From NCBI RefSeq assembly GCF_019049105.1, contig NZ_JAHQZR010000002.1, positions 62,001 to 126,000 on the forward strand: 64,000 bases of DNA, given 5' to 3'. Of the stretch, positions 28,901 to 37,634 are shown in pieces; position 1 is the stretch's first letter; each line of letters starts with the position of its first letter. The notes under the pieces are model-generated. The model was not told where the DNA came from and made no database searches. It worked only from the letters and a program-made list of their open reading frames with translations. The stretch is from Leucobacter chinensis (GTDB lineage: Bacteria > Actinomycetota > Actinomycetes > Actinomycetales > Microbacteriaceae). The position numbers and the translations under genes are program-made.

Positions 28901-29264
28901 TCTCGCTCTTCTCGGTGATGCCGAGCTGCTTCATGACCTCAAGCTCTGCCGGCAAGCCGTGGGTGTCCCAGCCGAAGCGGCGCTCAACCTTCTTGCCCAT
29001 CATGGTCTGGAAGCGCGGAAAAACGTCTTTGGCGTAGCCGGTCAGCAAGTGGCCGTAGTGCGGCAGTCCGTTCGCGAAGGGAGGGCCGTCGTTGAAGACC
29101 CACTGATCGCAACCCTCGCGCTGGCGAATCGACTCGCGAAAGGTGTCGTCTTCGGCCCAAAACTTGAGCACCTGCGTCTCAATCTCGGGAAAACGCGGCG
29201 ACGGGGTTACTCCAAATGATGCGCCTGCTGCGGCGCTACTGTGTGACTGCTTGGGGTACGACAT
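25908..29264 (-). CDS. ileS: Isoleucyl-tRNA synthetase
   Basis: This class I synthetase charges tRNA-Ile. The 1118-aa protein is of the longer, eukaryote-like type. It has the HIGH-motif variant HYGH near residue 70 ([18 protein letters not shown]), the editing domain in the middle ([16 protein letters not shown]), [11 protein letters not shown] near 655 and an anticodon-binding C-terminal part. The ATG at 29264 follows GAAGGA. A T-box leader lies immediately upstream. This type of enzyme is often poorly inhibited by mupirocin, but that is family knowledge and not shown here. Confidence 0.97.
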   Translation of the reverse strand: MSYPKQSHSSAAAGASFGVTPSPRFPEIETQVLKFWAEDDTFRESIRQREGCDQWVFNDGPPFANGLPHYGHLLTGYAKDVFPRFQTMMGKKVERRFGWDTHGLPAELEVMKQLGITEKSEIEEMGIATFNAKARESVLMYTREWEEYVTRQARWVDFENDYRTLNVEFMESVLWAFKQLYDKGLAYEGHRVLPYCWRDETPLSNHELRMDDDVYQMRQDPSVTVAFPFTGAKAAELGIEGVRALAWTTTPWTLPTNAALAVGPEIEYAVVAAGPLGASDGGSSGEARYLLARELVANHAKDLGYESGEAAIEAVERTLKGAELADVQYEPVFDYFADAEVWGTENYWRVLVDDYVGASDGTGVVHQSPAYGEDDMRITNAAGMPTIVSLDEGGRFIKAVGDVAGELWFEANRPLIRLLRESGRLLREQSYEHSYPHCWRCRNPLIYKAVSSWFVSVTKIKDRLLEVNEAINWVPANVKHGQFGKWLEGARDWSVSRNRYWGSPIPVWKSDDPEYPRVDVYGSIEEIERDFGRVSRNEAGEVDLHRPYVDDLTRPNPDDPTGKSTMRRIEDVFDVWFDSGSMPFAQAHYPFENQEWFEEQQPADFIVEYIGQTRGWFYVQHVLATALFDRPAFKNVISHGIVLGSDGNKMSKSLQNYPDVNEVFDRDGSDAMRWFLMASPVVRGGNLIVTEEGIREGVRQFILPLWNTWYFFSLYANADGFEASWSTDSTDPLDRYILAKTGQLVRDVEQHLGDLDTTTAAEALRDYAELLTNWFVRRSRDRFWEGVNGANGKPENAQAFNTLFTVLETLTRVAAPMAPLVTEEIWRGLTGGRSVHLTDWPDASAFPVDNELVAAMDEVRQITSQSLALRKAERLRVRLPLADLTVVTSRPDAIAPFSAILRDELNVKHVSLVAQDENSAAEHGIVHSLSVNARAAGPRLGKDVQFAIKGAKTGDWSEENGVVTAGGFALEPGEYDLTLTVSDAATEGQAVGLIAGGGFVLLSTVTTPELEAEGVARDAIRGVQEARKNAGLDVSDRIELTLGASPENAAALNAHAEFIASETLSTGLAVESLEAAALENEPAAGAAGVVSRASALGAAKEPLIITINATAARAAKED

Positions 29265-29269
29265 GGGGT

Positions 29270-29470
29270 CCTTCGGCTTCCGGGCAATACATTCTTTGCC
29301 GGGACGAGGATCGCTGTGGGAGCGTTCCCCGCGGTACCACCCGCTTTACGTATCAGGATCACTGACGCGTCACTTCATTCGGTGATAACGGGCCGTAACC
29401 GTTCGGTTCTACTGAGCACGCGTTGCCGCGCGCCGTTCTTCCAAAAACTCCCCGGTGATTGCCGGTTCAA
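29270..29470 (-). promoter_or_regulatory. Translational T-box riboswitch of ileS
   Basis: Read on the - strand, the leader has a minimal stem I with arms CCGG and CCGG around a CAATCA loop (29452-29465). The loop holds the isoleucine codon ATC as specifier. Downstream is the T-box bulge sequence GGTGGTACCGCGG (29329-29341), which pairs with uncharged tRNA. The ileS ribosome site GAAGGA follows within 70 nt. This is the ultra-short stem I class known for actinobacterial ileS, which controls translation and not termination. Uncharged tRNA-Ile should turn ileS on. Confidence 0.9.
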
Positions 29471-29665
29471 AGTCGTTGCACAACAGCGTAGCGCAAGACG
29501 GCTTCCGATATGCTCTATATCGCGCAATTTGCAGCGTAAACCGTTCATCCACAAGCCACTATGTGGCACAGGTTCACCTGCTAGAGTTGACGATATGGCG
29601 CACGTATGGGTGCAGCCAGCGCATGCCGCGCTCCACTCCCTACCGAAGTGAGGTGAGAAGTCCCG

Positions 29666-29725
29666 ATGTCTTCAGACAGTTCTAGTCCGAGGCCGGAGAT
29701 CCGCCTCCATGGTTTCACCCGGTAA
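29666..29725 (+). CDS. Leader peptide of mgtE (19 aa, MgtL-like)
   Basis: The short frame reads MSSDSSSPRPEIRLHGFTR and ends at TAA 29723. GAGGTGAGA lies upstream of its ATG. The Pro-Arg-Pro-Glu segment recalls the proline-rich MgtL leader of enteric mgtA, where low Mg2+ disturbs ribosome movement. Codons for RPEI form the 5' arm of a large hairpin (29693-29768), so ribosome position would decide whether that hairpin folds. Translation is not proved. Confidence 0.5.
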   Translation: MSSDSSSPRPEIRLHGFTR

Positions 29726-29829
29726 TCGAAGCGCGACGCGCTTCATGGTTCGGGCTTTCGATCTCCGGCGCTTTGCGGGCCCACACGTGGCCCAACGATT
29801 CATCGTTCCTTGGCGGTGCATGTGCACCG
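29693..29829 (+). promoter_or_regulatory. Structured mgtE leader: four consecutive hairpins
   Basis: Hairpin A pairs CCGGAGATC (29693-29701) with GATCTCCGG (29760-29768) around an inner stem GAAGCGC-GAC-GCGCTTC. Hairpin B is GGGCC/GGCCC (29777-29793). Hairpin C is AACGAT-TC-ATCGTT (29794-29807). Hairpin D is CGGTGCA-TG-TGCACCG (29814-29829). The mgtE start is 26 nt further on. No T-run follows, which points to Rho or translation-level control. It does not match the M-box core. Confidence 0.65.
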
Positions 29830-29854
29830 TGCCCAACACCAAAGTGAGATCGCT

Positions 29855-31216
29855 ATGACCCCAGAAGTAGCAGACGTTAACATCAACGACATCGTTGACA
29901 CCGTGGTTCAGCAAGTAACCGACCGCGACCTTGTCGCCGTGTCGCACACCCTGACCCCGCTCTCGGTCGACGAAATCGTGCTCGTGCTCGAGCGCTTGAG
30001 CGAGCAGCACCGCGCTGTTCTGTACCGTCTGCTCCAAAAAGATCGCGCCCTCGCCGTCTTCGAACTACTCGATCCCGCACTGCAGGGCGACCTCTTGCAC
30101 GGGCTGCAAGACTCAGAGGTTGCCGAGATCTTCACCGGGCTTGACCCAGACGATCGGGTCTGGCTGCTCGACGAGCTGCCGTCAAAGGTTGCCCCGCGGC
30201 TCCTGAAAGGCTTGTCTGCCGAAGAACGCCAGGTAACCTCTGCGCTCATGGGCTACCCGCTCGGCTCGATCGGCCGCCGCATGAGCCCCGAGCTCATCTC
30301 GACGAAAGAGAGCTACACCGTCGAGACGACGATGGAGCGCGTGAAGCGGGATCTCAACGAGGCCGAGACTATTTATCTCATTCCGGTCATCGATGAGAGC
30401 CGCCACGTCATTGGCGTGGTGAGCCTCAGGCAGGTGCTCGGCGCCGAGCCTGGAACGCTCATTGGAACGCTCATGCAAGACCCCTACACCGCGGTCGTAA
30501 CCGAGAAAGCCGAGGTCGTCGCCCGCCGCATGGCCGACCTCACCGTGAATGCGATGCCGATCGTCGACCGTGAACGTCGCCTCGTCGGCATCTTCACGAT
30601 TGACGACGCGGTGCGCATTCTTGAACTCGAAGATTCAGAAGACGCGGCGCGCCAGGGTGGTGTTGAGCCGCTGCGTCGGCCATATCTCTCGACCCCAATC
30701 TCGACGCTCGTTAACTCGCGCATCGTCTGGCTGCTCGTACTGGCCATTGGTGCGACACTGACGGTGCAGGTGCTTTCAGTGTTCGAAGACACCCTCGCCG
30801 AGGTGACCGTACTCGCGCTCTTCGTGCCGTTGCTCATCGGCACCGGAGGTAATACCGGCAACCAGGCAGCGACAACCGTGACCCGCGCCCTCGCGCTCGA
30901 CGATGTGCGTACCGAAGACATCTTGAAGGTGATCGGCCGAGAGGTACGCGTCGGCTTCTTACTCGGCTGCATGCTGGGGCTTATCGGGTTCACCATCACC
31001 GGCTTCATCTACGACTTCAAAATCGGTGCCGTCATCGGCCTCACCCTCATCGCGGTGTGCACCGTGGCAGCGACCATCGGCGGCGCAATGCCAATCGCGG
31101 CAAAGGCCATCAAGGTTGACCCAGCGGTCTTCTCGAACCCGTTCATCACGACGTTCGTCGACGCGACCGGCCTCGTGCTCTACTTCTTGATCGCCCGAGC
31201 GATTCTGCAAATCTAA
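29855..31216 (+). CDS. mgtE: Magnesium transporter MgtE
   Basis: MgtE is a Mg2+-gated Mg2+ channel in the cytoplasmic membrane. The 453-aa product has the MgtE N domain (residues about 10-130, helical repeats), two CBS domains (about 135-255, with ETIYLIPVIDESRHVIGVV and VNAMPIVDRERRLVGIFTIDDA) and a C-terminal membrane part of five helices containing GTGGNTGNQAATTVTRAL, the pore signature. The start is ATG 29855 (MTPEVADV), after GTGAGA. The 5' leader is highly structured and carries a short proline-containing frame. Confidence 0.95.
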   Translation: MTPEVADVNINDIVDTVVQQVTDRDLVAVSHTLTPLSVDEIVLVLERLSEQHRAVLYRLLQKDRALAVFELLDPALQGDLLHGLQDSEVAEIFTGLDPDDRVWLLDELPSKVAPRLLKGLSAEERQVTSALMGYPLGSIGRRMSPELISTKESYTVETTMERVKRDLNEAETIYLIPVIDESRHVIGVVSLRQVLGAEPGTLIGTLMQDPYTAVVTEKAEVVARRMADLTVNAMPIVDRERRLVGIFTIDDAVRILELEDSEDAARQGGVEPLRRPYLSTPISTLVNSRIVWLLVLAIGATLTVQVLSVFEDTLAEVTVLALFVPLLIGTGGNTGNQAATTVTRALALDDVRTEDILKVIGREVRVGFLLGCMLGLIGFTITGFIYDFKIGAVIGLTLIAVCTVAATIGGAMPIAAKAIKVDPAVFSNPFITTFVDATGLVLYFLIARAILQI

Positions 31217-31289
31217 CCACCATTCCCGCCCTTCTCACGCAAGCATCGCGGGCAGCAGCCACGCTGAGCAGACCCGCTAGAATGATCCA

Positions 31290-31358
31290 GTGAGCCACGA
31301 TGTGCCACCGTGTTTTTCACGGTGGCACACCCATTACTACGATCCAGGAGCGTCATGA
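31290..31358 (+). CDS. Leaderless upstream ORF overlapping the valS start (22 aa)
   Basis: A TAGAAT hexamer (31278-31283) lies 6 nt before GTG 31290, so a transcript could start at the GTG. The frame encodes 22 residues (beginning VSHDVPPCFSRW) and its TGA overlaps the valS ATG as ATGA. Translation of valS could be coupled to it. Only one internal valine is present, so classical valine attenuation is unlikely. The frame spans the 31301-31329 hairpin. It may be a chance frame. Confidence 0.4.
   Translation: MSHDVPPCFSRWHTHYYDPGAS
31301..31329 (+). promoter_or_regulatory. Perfect 12-bp hairpin in the valS leader
   Basis: TGTGCCACCGTG and CACGGTGGCACA pair without mismatch around a TTTTT loop, 25 nt before the valS start. 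No T-run follows, so it is not an obvious terminator. It could control mRNA stability or, together with the overlapping short frame, valS translation. Confidence 0.7.
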
Positions 31359-33940
31359 CTGCCATTCCCGACAAGCCAAAGCTTGAAGGTCTCGAAGAGA
31401 AGTGGGGTGAAACCTGGGAAGCGCAGGGCACCTACGCCTTCAACCGAGAGGGCGCTACTCGTGAGTGCGTCTACAGCATCGACACTCCCCCGCCAACCGC
31501 TTCAGGTTCGCTGCACGTCGGCCACGTCTTTAGCTACACGCACACCGATGTCGTAGCCCGCTTCCAGCGGATGAATGGCAAGCGCGTCTTCTACCCCATG
31601 GGCTGGGACGACAATGGGCTGCCAACCGAGCGTCGCGTGCAAAACTACTACGGCGTTCGCTGCGACCCATCACTTCCCTACGTCGAGAATTACGAACCCC
31701 CTCACCAGGGCACCGACGGCAAGAACATCAAGCCTGCAGACCAGCAGCCCGTGTCGCGCCGCAACTTCATCGAGCTCTGCGAGCAGCTGACCCTCGAAGA
31801 CGAGAAGCTCTTCGAAGACCTCTGGCGCACCCTGGGTCTCTCGGTCGACTGGAAACAGAGCTACCGTACGATCGGCCCCGAGTCACTCCGCGCTTCGCAG
31901 CTCGCATTTATTCGCAATATTGAGCGTGGCGAGGCTTACCAGGCACAAGCACCGACGCTGTGGGACATCACCTTCCGAACCGCCGTTGCCCAGGCAGAAC
32001 TTGAAGACCGCGATCAGCCAAGTGCTTATCACGCCCTCGCGTTCCACCCGACCGACGGCAGCGACGATATCGTCATCGACACAACACGGCCAGAGCTGCT
32101 TGCCGCCTGTGTTGCGCTCGTGGCTCACCCCGACGATGAGCGCTACAAAGACCGCTTCGGCACGACCGTGCGCACGCCGCTCTTCGACGTCGAGGTTCCC
32201 ATCGTTGCCCACCACCTTGCTCAGCAGGATAAGGGCACGGGCATCGCGATGGTCTGTACCTTCGGCGACGTGACTGACGTGGTGTGGTGGCGCGAGCTCC
32301 ACCTGCCAAACCGAGCGATTCTCGGATTCGACGGCCGCGTGCTCTCAGAAGCTCCCGAGGCCATCACGAGCGAGGCTGGCCGCGAGCACTACGCGAGCAT
32401 CGCCGGCAAGACCGTTTTCAGTGCAAAGAAGATCGTCGTTGAGGCGCTTCAGGCTTCGGGCGAGCTCATTGGCGAGATCCGCAATATCACCCACCCCGTA
32501 AAGTTCTTCGAAAAGGGCGACAAGCCACTCGAGATCGTCTCGACGAGGCAGTGGTACATCAAGAACGGCGCCCACGACGAAGCCCTGCGTGAGCGCCTCC
32601 TTGCTCACGGGAAGGCACTTTCGTGGCACCCCGACTTCATGCGCGTTCGCTACGAGAACTGGGTTGAAGGGCTCTCGGGAGACTGGCTCATTTCACGTCA
32701 GCGCTTCTTCGGTGTACCGATTCCTGTGTGGTACCCGCTCAACGACGCTGGCGAGCCAAACTTTGATGCACCGATCGTACCGAGCGAAGCGCAGCTTCCT
32801 GTCGACCCATCGAGCGATGCACCTTCTGGTTACACCGAGCAGCAGCGTGGCGAACCAGGCGGCTTCATCGGCGAGGTCGACGTCATGGACACTTGGGCTA
32901 CCTCATCGATCACTCCGCAGCTTGCTGGCGGCTGGGAACGCGATGCCGAGCTCTTCGACCTCGTGTACCCCTACGATCTTCGCCCCCAGGGTCAGGACAT
33001 CATTCGCACCTGGCTCTTCTCGACGCTCCTGCGCTCCGAGCTCGAGGCCTCGACGCTCCCCTGGAAGAACGCGGGCATTTCAGGGTGGATCCTCGACCCC
33101 GATCGCAAAAAGATGTCGAAATCGAAGGGTAACGTCGTCACCCCAGCGAGCATGCTCGACCAGCACGGCTCTGACGCCGTACGCTACTGGGCAGCGTCAG
33201 CGAAGCTCGGTACCGACGCCTCATTCGACCCGCAGAACCCCAAGCAAATCAAGATCGGCCGACGCCTTGCGATCAAGGTTCTCAACGCATCGAAGTTCAC
33301 CCTCGGGTTCGAGGCGACGCCTGGTGCGACGCTCAGTGAGCTGCTCGATCAGAGCATGCTGAAGACCCTCGCGGGCGTCGTCCGTGACGCGACCGCCGCG
33401 TTCGAGTCGTACGATCACGCCCGTGCGCTCGAGATCACCGAGTCGAGCTTCTGGACCTTCTGCGACGACTATCTTGAACTCGTCAAAGACCGCGCTCATG
33501 GTGAGATCGGCCAGGCTCAGGCCTCAGCAGTTGCCGCCCTGCGCATTGCACTCTCGGTATACGCCAGGCTCTTCGCCCCGTTCATTCCCTTTGCAACCGA
33601 AGAGGTATGGTCGTGGTTCAACGAAGGCTCGGTGCACCAGGCCGCCTGGCCGGTCGCCGAAGAACTTACTGAGCACTCGGGTGCGGCAACGTCGGCAACG
33701 CTCGACGCTGTAAGCCAGGCACTCATCGGCATTCGTGGCGCAAAGTCAACGGCCAAGGTCTCGCAAAAGACGGTCGCGACCCGCGTTGAGGTTGGCGGCC
33801 CGCAGCCGCTGCTCGAGCAGCTTCGTGCCGCCGAGGGCGACCTCACCTCGGTGGGCCACATTGAAGAGCTTGTGTACACCGTTACTGAAGCGGCTCACAT
33901 CGAGATTCTCGCTGTTGACCTACAGCTCGAGGAACGCTAG
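31355..33940 (+). CDS. valS: Valyl-tRNA synthetase
   Basis: This class I synthetase charges tRNA-Val. The 861-aa product has HVGH near residue 50 (SGSLHVGHVFSYTHTD), an editing domain (VIDTTRPELLAACVALVAHPDD), KKMSKSKGNVV near 585, and an anticodon-binding C-terminal part. The ATG at 31355 follows AGGAG by 4 nt. It is followed 3 nt later by a small conserved-looking gene and a lipoprotein gene on the same strand. Confidence 0.97.
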   Translation: MTAIPDKPKLEGLEEKWGETWEAQGTYAFNREGATRECVYSIDTPPPTASGSLHVGHVFSYTHTDVVARFQRMNGKRVFYPMGWDDNGLPTERRVQNYYGVRCDPSLPYVENYEPPHQGTDGKNIKPADQQPVSRRNFIELCEQLTLEDEKLFEDLWRTLGLSVDWKQSYRTIGPESLRASQLAFIRNIERGEAYQAQAPTLWDITFRTAVAQAELEDRDQPSAYHALAFHPTDGSDDIVIDTTRPELLAACVALVAHPDDERYKDRFGTTVRTPLFDVEVPIVAHHLAQQDKGTGIAMVCTFGDVTDVVWWRELHLPNRAILGFDGRVLSEAPEAITSEAGREHYASIAGKTVFSAKKIVVEALQASGELIGEIRNITHPVKFFEKGDKPLEIVSTRQWYIKNGAHDEALRERLLAHGKALSWHPDFMRVRYENWVEGLSGDWLISRQRFFGVPIPVWYPLNDAGEPNFDAPIVPSEAQLPVDPSSDAPSGYTEQQRGEPGGFIGEVDVMDTWATSSITPQLAGGWERDAELFDLVYPYDLRPQGQDIIRTWLFSTLLRSELEASTLPWKNAGISGWILDPDRKKMSKSKGNVVTPASMLDQHGSDAVRYWAASAKLGTDASFDPQNPKQIKIGRRLAIKVLNASKFTLGFEATPGATLSELLDQSMLKTLAGVVRDATAAFESYDHARALEITESSFWTFCDDYLELVKDRAHGEIGQAQASAVAALRIALSVYARLFAPFIPFATEEVWSWFNEGSVHQAAWPVAEELTEHSGAATSATLDAVSQALIGIRGAKSTAKVSQKTVATRVEVGGPQPLLEQLRAAEGDLTSVGHIEELVYTVTEAAHIEILAVDLQLEER

Positions 33941-33943
33941 TTC

Positions 33944-34210
33944 ATGCGCATCGGAGTCCGTTGGGGTGCAGGCACTCGCCCGCACCCCACGGTCCCGGTC
34001 GAGTTGCACGAAGCCATCGAAGCGCTCGATGCCGACGGTCTCGAGGGCAGCTGGACGCTAACATGGCTCGAAGGGCTTCCCGTCTGTACCCGCTCTGACG
34101 ATGCAGTCATTACGCTCGATAGAAACGGCTCAGTCGTGACCGGTACTATGGAGAGCACCGTGAGTGATGCTGTTGACGGTGATGACGACGACGATTGGCT
34201 GAGTGAGTAG
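33944..34210 (+). CDS. Small hypothetical protein downstream of valS
   Basis: This 88-aa acidic, soluble protein starts 3 nt after valS, with GAGGAA upstream, and ends next to the lipoprotein start (34211). It begins MRIGVRWGAG and contains the pattern DGLEGSWTLTWLEGLPVCTR, then an Asp-rich tail ending DDDDDWLSE. I do not recognise the family. The tight packing suggests it is a real gene co-translated with valS. Confidence 0.7.
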   Translation: MRIGVRWGAGTRPHPTVPVELHEAIEALDADGLEGSWTLTWLEGLPVCTRSDDAVITLDRNGSVVTGTMESTVSDAVDGDDDDDWLSE

Positions 34211-34804
34211 ATGACACTTACGAAGAAGATCCTTCTGGGCGCTGCTGTATCAACCCTCGTCGTTGCGCTGAGCGGCTGTGCCGGGAACGATGTTGCACCC
34301 GGTTCTCTCTTGAAGCCTGGCCAGATCGGCAATCTCTCTTCCGCTGCCTCAGGTGCCGATAGTGTCCCTCCCCGTCCCGGTTCAAAGATTCCTGGCGAGC
34401 AAGAAGACGGCGGCGCCTCACTCGGGGTTGATGATCCCAGTACGCTCACCGATATCGAGGGGCGTAAGCCCACTCCCGTTGAGAAGAGCGCGACGCTACC
34501 GTCAAGCCTGCCGCTCGACGTGTTCCCGTTCTCTCAGGAGGGCGTTGATGATGCGGGTGAACGATCGGTCGCCTCGTGGTTTATCGTTGTCAAAGCCTCT
34601 GACAAGGACGCCGCGAGTTCGCTCTTGAAGCAGTTTGCGGGCGACGGCGGCTTTACTCAGGTCAGCGAAGAGACCTCTGGCGATGAAATCGCACAAACGC
34701 TGACGAGCGACCGTGGGCTCTGCGAAGTGCTGGCGTTTACTGACGGCGAGGCTGCGGATGCCGCCATGCTCGTGAACTTCGAATGCTCCCTGAACGCTGG
34801 CTAG
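34211..34804 (+). CDS. Putative secreted lipoprotein
   Basis: The 197-aa product has an N-terminal signal helix (residues 5-20) ending in the lipobox LSGC, so Cys 23 would be lipid-anchored outside the cytoplasmic membrane. A Pro/Gly/Ser-rich spacer follows (about 30-100), then a compact C-terminal domain (VASWFIVVKASDKDAASSLLKQFAGDGGFTQV) with two further Cys. No known family was recognised. The ATG starts directly after the previous stop codon, so it belongs to the valS operon. It is convergent with clpX. Confidence 0.8.
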   Translation: MTLTKKILLGAAVSTLVVALSGCAGNDVAPGSLLKPGQIGNLSSAASGADSVPPRPGSKIPGEQEDGGASLGVDDPSTLTDIEGRKPTPVEKSATLPSSLPLDVFPFSQEGVDDAGERSVASWFIVVKASDKDAASSLLKQFAGDGGFTQVSEETSGDEIAQTLTSDRGLCEVLAFTDGEAADAAMLVNFECSLNAG

Positions 34805-34855
34805 CGATAGACCGGCGATGCCACCGCTGGTGGTGCAGTTCAGCGGAGCCTAAGC

Positions 34856-36139
34856 CTAGGCCGACTGTTCTTCTGCGGCTGCAGCCGGGCGCGTGCCGAG
34901 CATGCGTGGCGGCGCCTCGCCCCGAATAAGTTCTGCGGTGATGATCACCTTCGAGACTGCTTCGTCGCTCGGAATATCGAACATGATGGGTTGCAACACC
35001 GATTCGAGAATCGCACGCAGACCACGAGCACCTGTTTTTCGCTCGGTTGCGAGCTTGGCAATCTCAGTGATTGCACCGGACTCAAACTCGAGGTCGACCT
35101 CGTCGAGTTCGAACATTCGCTGGTACTGCTTCACGAGCGCGTTCTTTGGCTCGGTAAGCACCCGCTCAAGCGACTCGATATCGAGTTGTTTGACGGTGGC
35201 AATAACCGGAAGCCTGCCAATGAACTCTGGAATGAGCCCAAACTTGTGGAGGTCTTCAGGGAGGGCCCGTGCGAAGAGATCGTCTTGATCTTGCTTTGTG
35301 CTGAGCGGTGAGCCAAACCCTACCCCGCCCTTGCCCGTTCGGGCAGCAATAATTTCTTCGAGGCCAGCAAATGCGCCGGCCACGATAAAGAGAATATTGG
35401 TGGTGTCGAGATGAATCATCTCGGTATTGGGGTGCTTGCGCCCGCCCTGGGGCGGAATCGAGGCTTCGGTGCCCTCAAGAATTTTCAGGAGCGCCTGCTG
35501 CACGCCCTCACCCGAAACATCGCGGGTAATCGAGGGGTTCTCAGACTTCCGCGCGATCTTATCAATCTCGTCAATGTAGATAATGCCGGTCTCGGCGCGT
35601 TTCACGTCGTAGTCAGCGGCTTGCACGAGCTTGAGTAAAATGTTCTCGACGTCTTCGCCAACGTAGCCAGCCTCGGTCAGGGCGGTCGCGTCGGCAACGG
35701 CAAAGGGAACATTCAGTTGGCGCGCGAGTGACTGGGCAAGGTACGTTTTACCGCAACCGGTTGGCCCCATGAGCAGAATGTTTGATTTTTGAATCTCAAC
35801 ATCTTCTGAAGCAGCTTCAGCCGGCGATAGTCGTTGAAGAGCCTTCACTCGTTTGTAGTGGTTGTACACGGCGACGGCCAGTGACTGCTTCGCCTCTTTC
35901 TGAGCGATCACGTATTCATCAAGAAAAGCAGCTATCTCTTTGGGCTTCGAGAGCGAGAACGCTTCTTCTTCGACGGCGTCGGCTTCTTGTGTGCGCTCTT
36001 CAATGATCTCATTGCAGAGGTTCACACACTCGTCACAAATATAGATTTGCGGGCCAGCGATGAGTTGGGCGACCTGCTTCTGCGATTTACCGCAGAAGGA
36101 ACACTTCAGTAAATCGCCGGTTTCACCGATCTTCGCCAT
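34856..36139 (-). CDS. clpX: ATP-dependent Clp protease ATP-binding subunit ClpX
   Basis: ClpX unfolds proteins and feeds them to ClpP. The 427-aa product has an N-terminal C4 zinc domain ([11 protein letters not shown] and [10 protein letters not shown]), Walker [13 protein letters not shown] near 128, the pore loop GYVGEDV, Walker [10 protein letters not shown] and the sensor-2 block [11 protein letters not shown]. The ATG follows GGAAGGAAC. A strong hairpin separates it from clpP2, so it likely has its own promoter in the 115-bp gap. Confidence 0.98.
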   Translation of the reverse strand: MAKIGETGDLLKCSFCGKSQKQVAQLIAGPQIYICDECVNLCNEIIEERTQEADAVEEEAFSLSKPKEIAAFLDEYVIAQKEAKQSLAVAVYNHYKRVKALQRLSPAEAASEDVEIQKSNILLMGPTGCGKTYLAQSLARQLNVPFAVADATALTEAGYVGEDVENILLKLVQAADYDVKRAETGIIYIDEIDKIARKSENPSITRDVSGEGVQQALLKILEGTEASIPPQGGRKHPNTEMIHLDTTNILFIVAGAFAGLEEIIAARTGKGGVGFGSPLSTKQDQDDLFARALPEDLHKFGLIPEFIGRLPVIATVKQLDIESLERVLTEPKNALVKQYQRMFELDEVDLEFESGAITEIAKLATERKTGARGLRAILESVLQPIMFDIPSDEAVSKVIITAELIRGEAPPRMLGTRPAAAAEEQSA

Positions 36140-36207
36140 GAATGTTCCTTCCGATTGGTCGTGAAGTTTCTTACTGCTTCGAGCCTAGTATGTACCACTG
36201 ACAAAGC

Positions 36208-36246
36208 TGATCGACGCGCCGCGGGGCTGCCGTGGCGCGTCGATCA
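36208..36246 (-). terminator. Terminator-like hairpin after clpP2
   Basis: TGATCGACGCGCC and GGCGCGTCGATCA are perfect 13-bp arms with a 13-nt loop, 8 nt after the clpP2 stop. It likely ends the clpP1-clpP2 message before clpX. The following T-run is short. Confidence 0.75.
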
Positions 36247-36254
36247 TACGTTGC

Positions 36255-36881
36255 TTAGAGTGGGTTCTTACGGCTCGTCAGCACCTGGTCTACGAGACCG
36301 TACTCGAGCGCCTCCTGAGCGCCGAGAATCTTGTCTCGGTCGATATCGCGGTGCACCTCTTCAATTGACTTGTTCGTGTGCTTCGAGAGCGTCTCTTCGA
36401 GCCACTCACGCATGCGCAGAATCTCTTTCGCCTGAATCTCGATATCAGAGGCCTGACCTTGCCCGCCCTGGCCCGATGAAGGCTGGTGAATCAGAATGCG
36501 TGCGTTCGGAAGCGCGAGGCGTTTGCCCGGGGTTCCTCCTGCGAGCAGAACCGCTGCGGCCGAGGCTGCCTGGCCGAGGCAGACGGTCTGGATGTGCGGC
36601 TTAATGTACTGCATCGTGTCATAGATAGCGGTCATCGCGGTGAATGATCCGCCGGGCGAGTTGATGTACATCGTAATGTCGCGCTCGGTGTCCTGGCTCT
36701 CGAGCACGAGCAGCTGGGCCATAACATCGTCGGCTGAGGCATCATCGACCTGCACACCGAGAAAGATGATGCGGTCTTCGAAAAGCTTGGTGTATGGGTT
36801 GGTGTTCTTGAAGCCGTACGCTGTGCGCTCTTCGAATGAGGGAAGAATGTACCGTGATTCGGGCATTTGCAGTTGTGACAT
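36255..36881 (-). CDS. clpP2: ATP-dependent Clp protease proteolytic subunit 2
   Basis: This is one of the two ClpP subunits that form the mixed ClpP1P2 protease typical of actinobacteria. The 208-aa serine peptidase shows [11 protein letters not shown], the catalytic Ser in [12 protein letters not shown], His in [11 protein letters not shown] and Asp in [10 protein letters not shown]. It follows clpP1 by 24 bp and precedes clpX. The Gly-Gln-rich GQGGQGQ stretch after the catalytic His is usual for ClpP2. Confidence 0.97.
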   Translation of the reverse strand: MSQLQMPESRYILPSFEERTAYGFKNTNPYTKLFEDRIIFLGVQVDDASADDVMAQLLVLESQDTERDITMYINSPGGSFTAMTAIYDTMQYIKPHIQTVCLGQAASAAAVLLAGGTPGKRLALPNARILIHQPSSGQGGQGQASDIEIQAKEILRMREWLEETLSKHTNKSIEEVHRDIDRDKILGAQEALEYGLVDQVLTSRKNPL

Positions 36882-36905
36882 GTCTGGTTCTCCGTTACTC
36901 AGTGC

Positions 36906-37493
36906 TTACGCGTGCGTTCCGCCGCCGCCAACGACCTCGCTCGCCGACTCACGAATGAAGTCGACAAAGCCGTACTCAAGTGCTTCTTCAGCGGTGAACC
37001 AACGGTCACGATCGCCATCTTCGTTGACCTGCTCGACCGTCTTACCGGTCTGAGCCGCGGTAATCGCCGCGAGACGGTTCTTCATCGAGACGATGAGCGC
37101 AGCCTGGGTCTGAATGTCACTCGCGGTGCCGCCAAAGCCACCGTGGGGCTGGTGCAAGAGTACGCGAGCGTTCGGGGTGATGTAGCGCTTGCCCTTGGTG
37201 CCTGCGGTGAGCAAGAACTGCCCCATCGATGCCGCCATACCGATACCGACGGTCACGATGTCATTGGGCACGAACTGCATCGTGTCATAGATGGCCATGC
37301 CAGCGGTGATTGATCCACCAGGCGAGTTGATGTACAGGTAAATATCTGCCTCTGGATCTTCTGCCGCGAGCAGAAGCATCTTTGCACAAATCTCATTAGC
37401 GTTCTCGTCTCGCACCTCAGAGCCGAGCCAGATAATCCGGTCCTTCAGGAGGCGATCAAAAACACTGTCGGGGCGCATTGCCGTTTCAACCAT
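36906..37493 (-). CDS. clpP1: ATP-dependent Clp protease proteolytic subunit 1
   Basis: This is the second ClpP subunit, forming the mixed ring with ClpP2. The 195-aa product has [20 protein letters not shown], the catalytic Ser in [13 protein letters not shown], His in [13 protein letters not shown] and the Asp region [10 protein letters not shown] chose ATG 37493 ([12 protein letters not shown]) because GGAG lies 6 nt upstream; ATG 37505 has no ribosome site and overlaps that GGAG. Confidence 0.97.
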   Translation of the reverse strand: MVETAMRPDSVFDRLLKDRIIWLGSEVRDENANEICAKMLLLAAEDPEADIYLYINSPGGSITAGMAIYDTMQFVPNDIVTVGIGMAASMGQFLLTAGTKGKRYITPNARVLLHQPHGGFGGTASDIQTQAALIVSMKNRLAAITAAQTGKTVEQVNEDGDRDRWFTAEEALEYGFVDFIRESASEVVGGGGTHA

Positions 37494-37579
37494 GTGTAGC
37501 TCCATTCAACGTATCTACTGGGATCGAGACTACCGAAGAATTCTCGTAAACATCGCGGTGTTCGCCCTCGGCACACAAA

Positions 37580-37615
37580 AGGGCAGGGCCCCGGGAAACC
37601 CCGAAGCCCTGCCCT
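37580..37615 (-). terminator. Intrinsic terminator of tig
   Basis: AGGGCAGGGC and GCCCTGCCCT pair as a 10-bp stem, followed on the - strand by TTTT. It lies 20 nt after the tig stop and separates tig from clpP1. Confidence 0.9.
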
Positions 37616-37634
37616 GAGTGAAAGCGGTGAGAAA

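Noticed and set aside
29580-29854. M-box (ykoK) magnesium riboswitch before mgtE
   Set aside because: The conserved M-box core words are absent and the helix order differs. A short peptide-coding frame within the first arm suggests another mechanism.
31278-31354. T-box before valS
   Set aside because: No TGGNACCGCG-type T-box sequence and no specifier hairpin were found. Only a simple perfect hairpin and a short frame are present.
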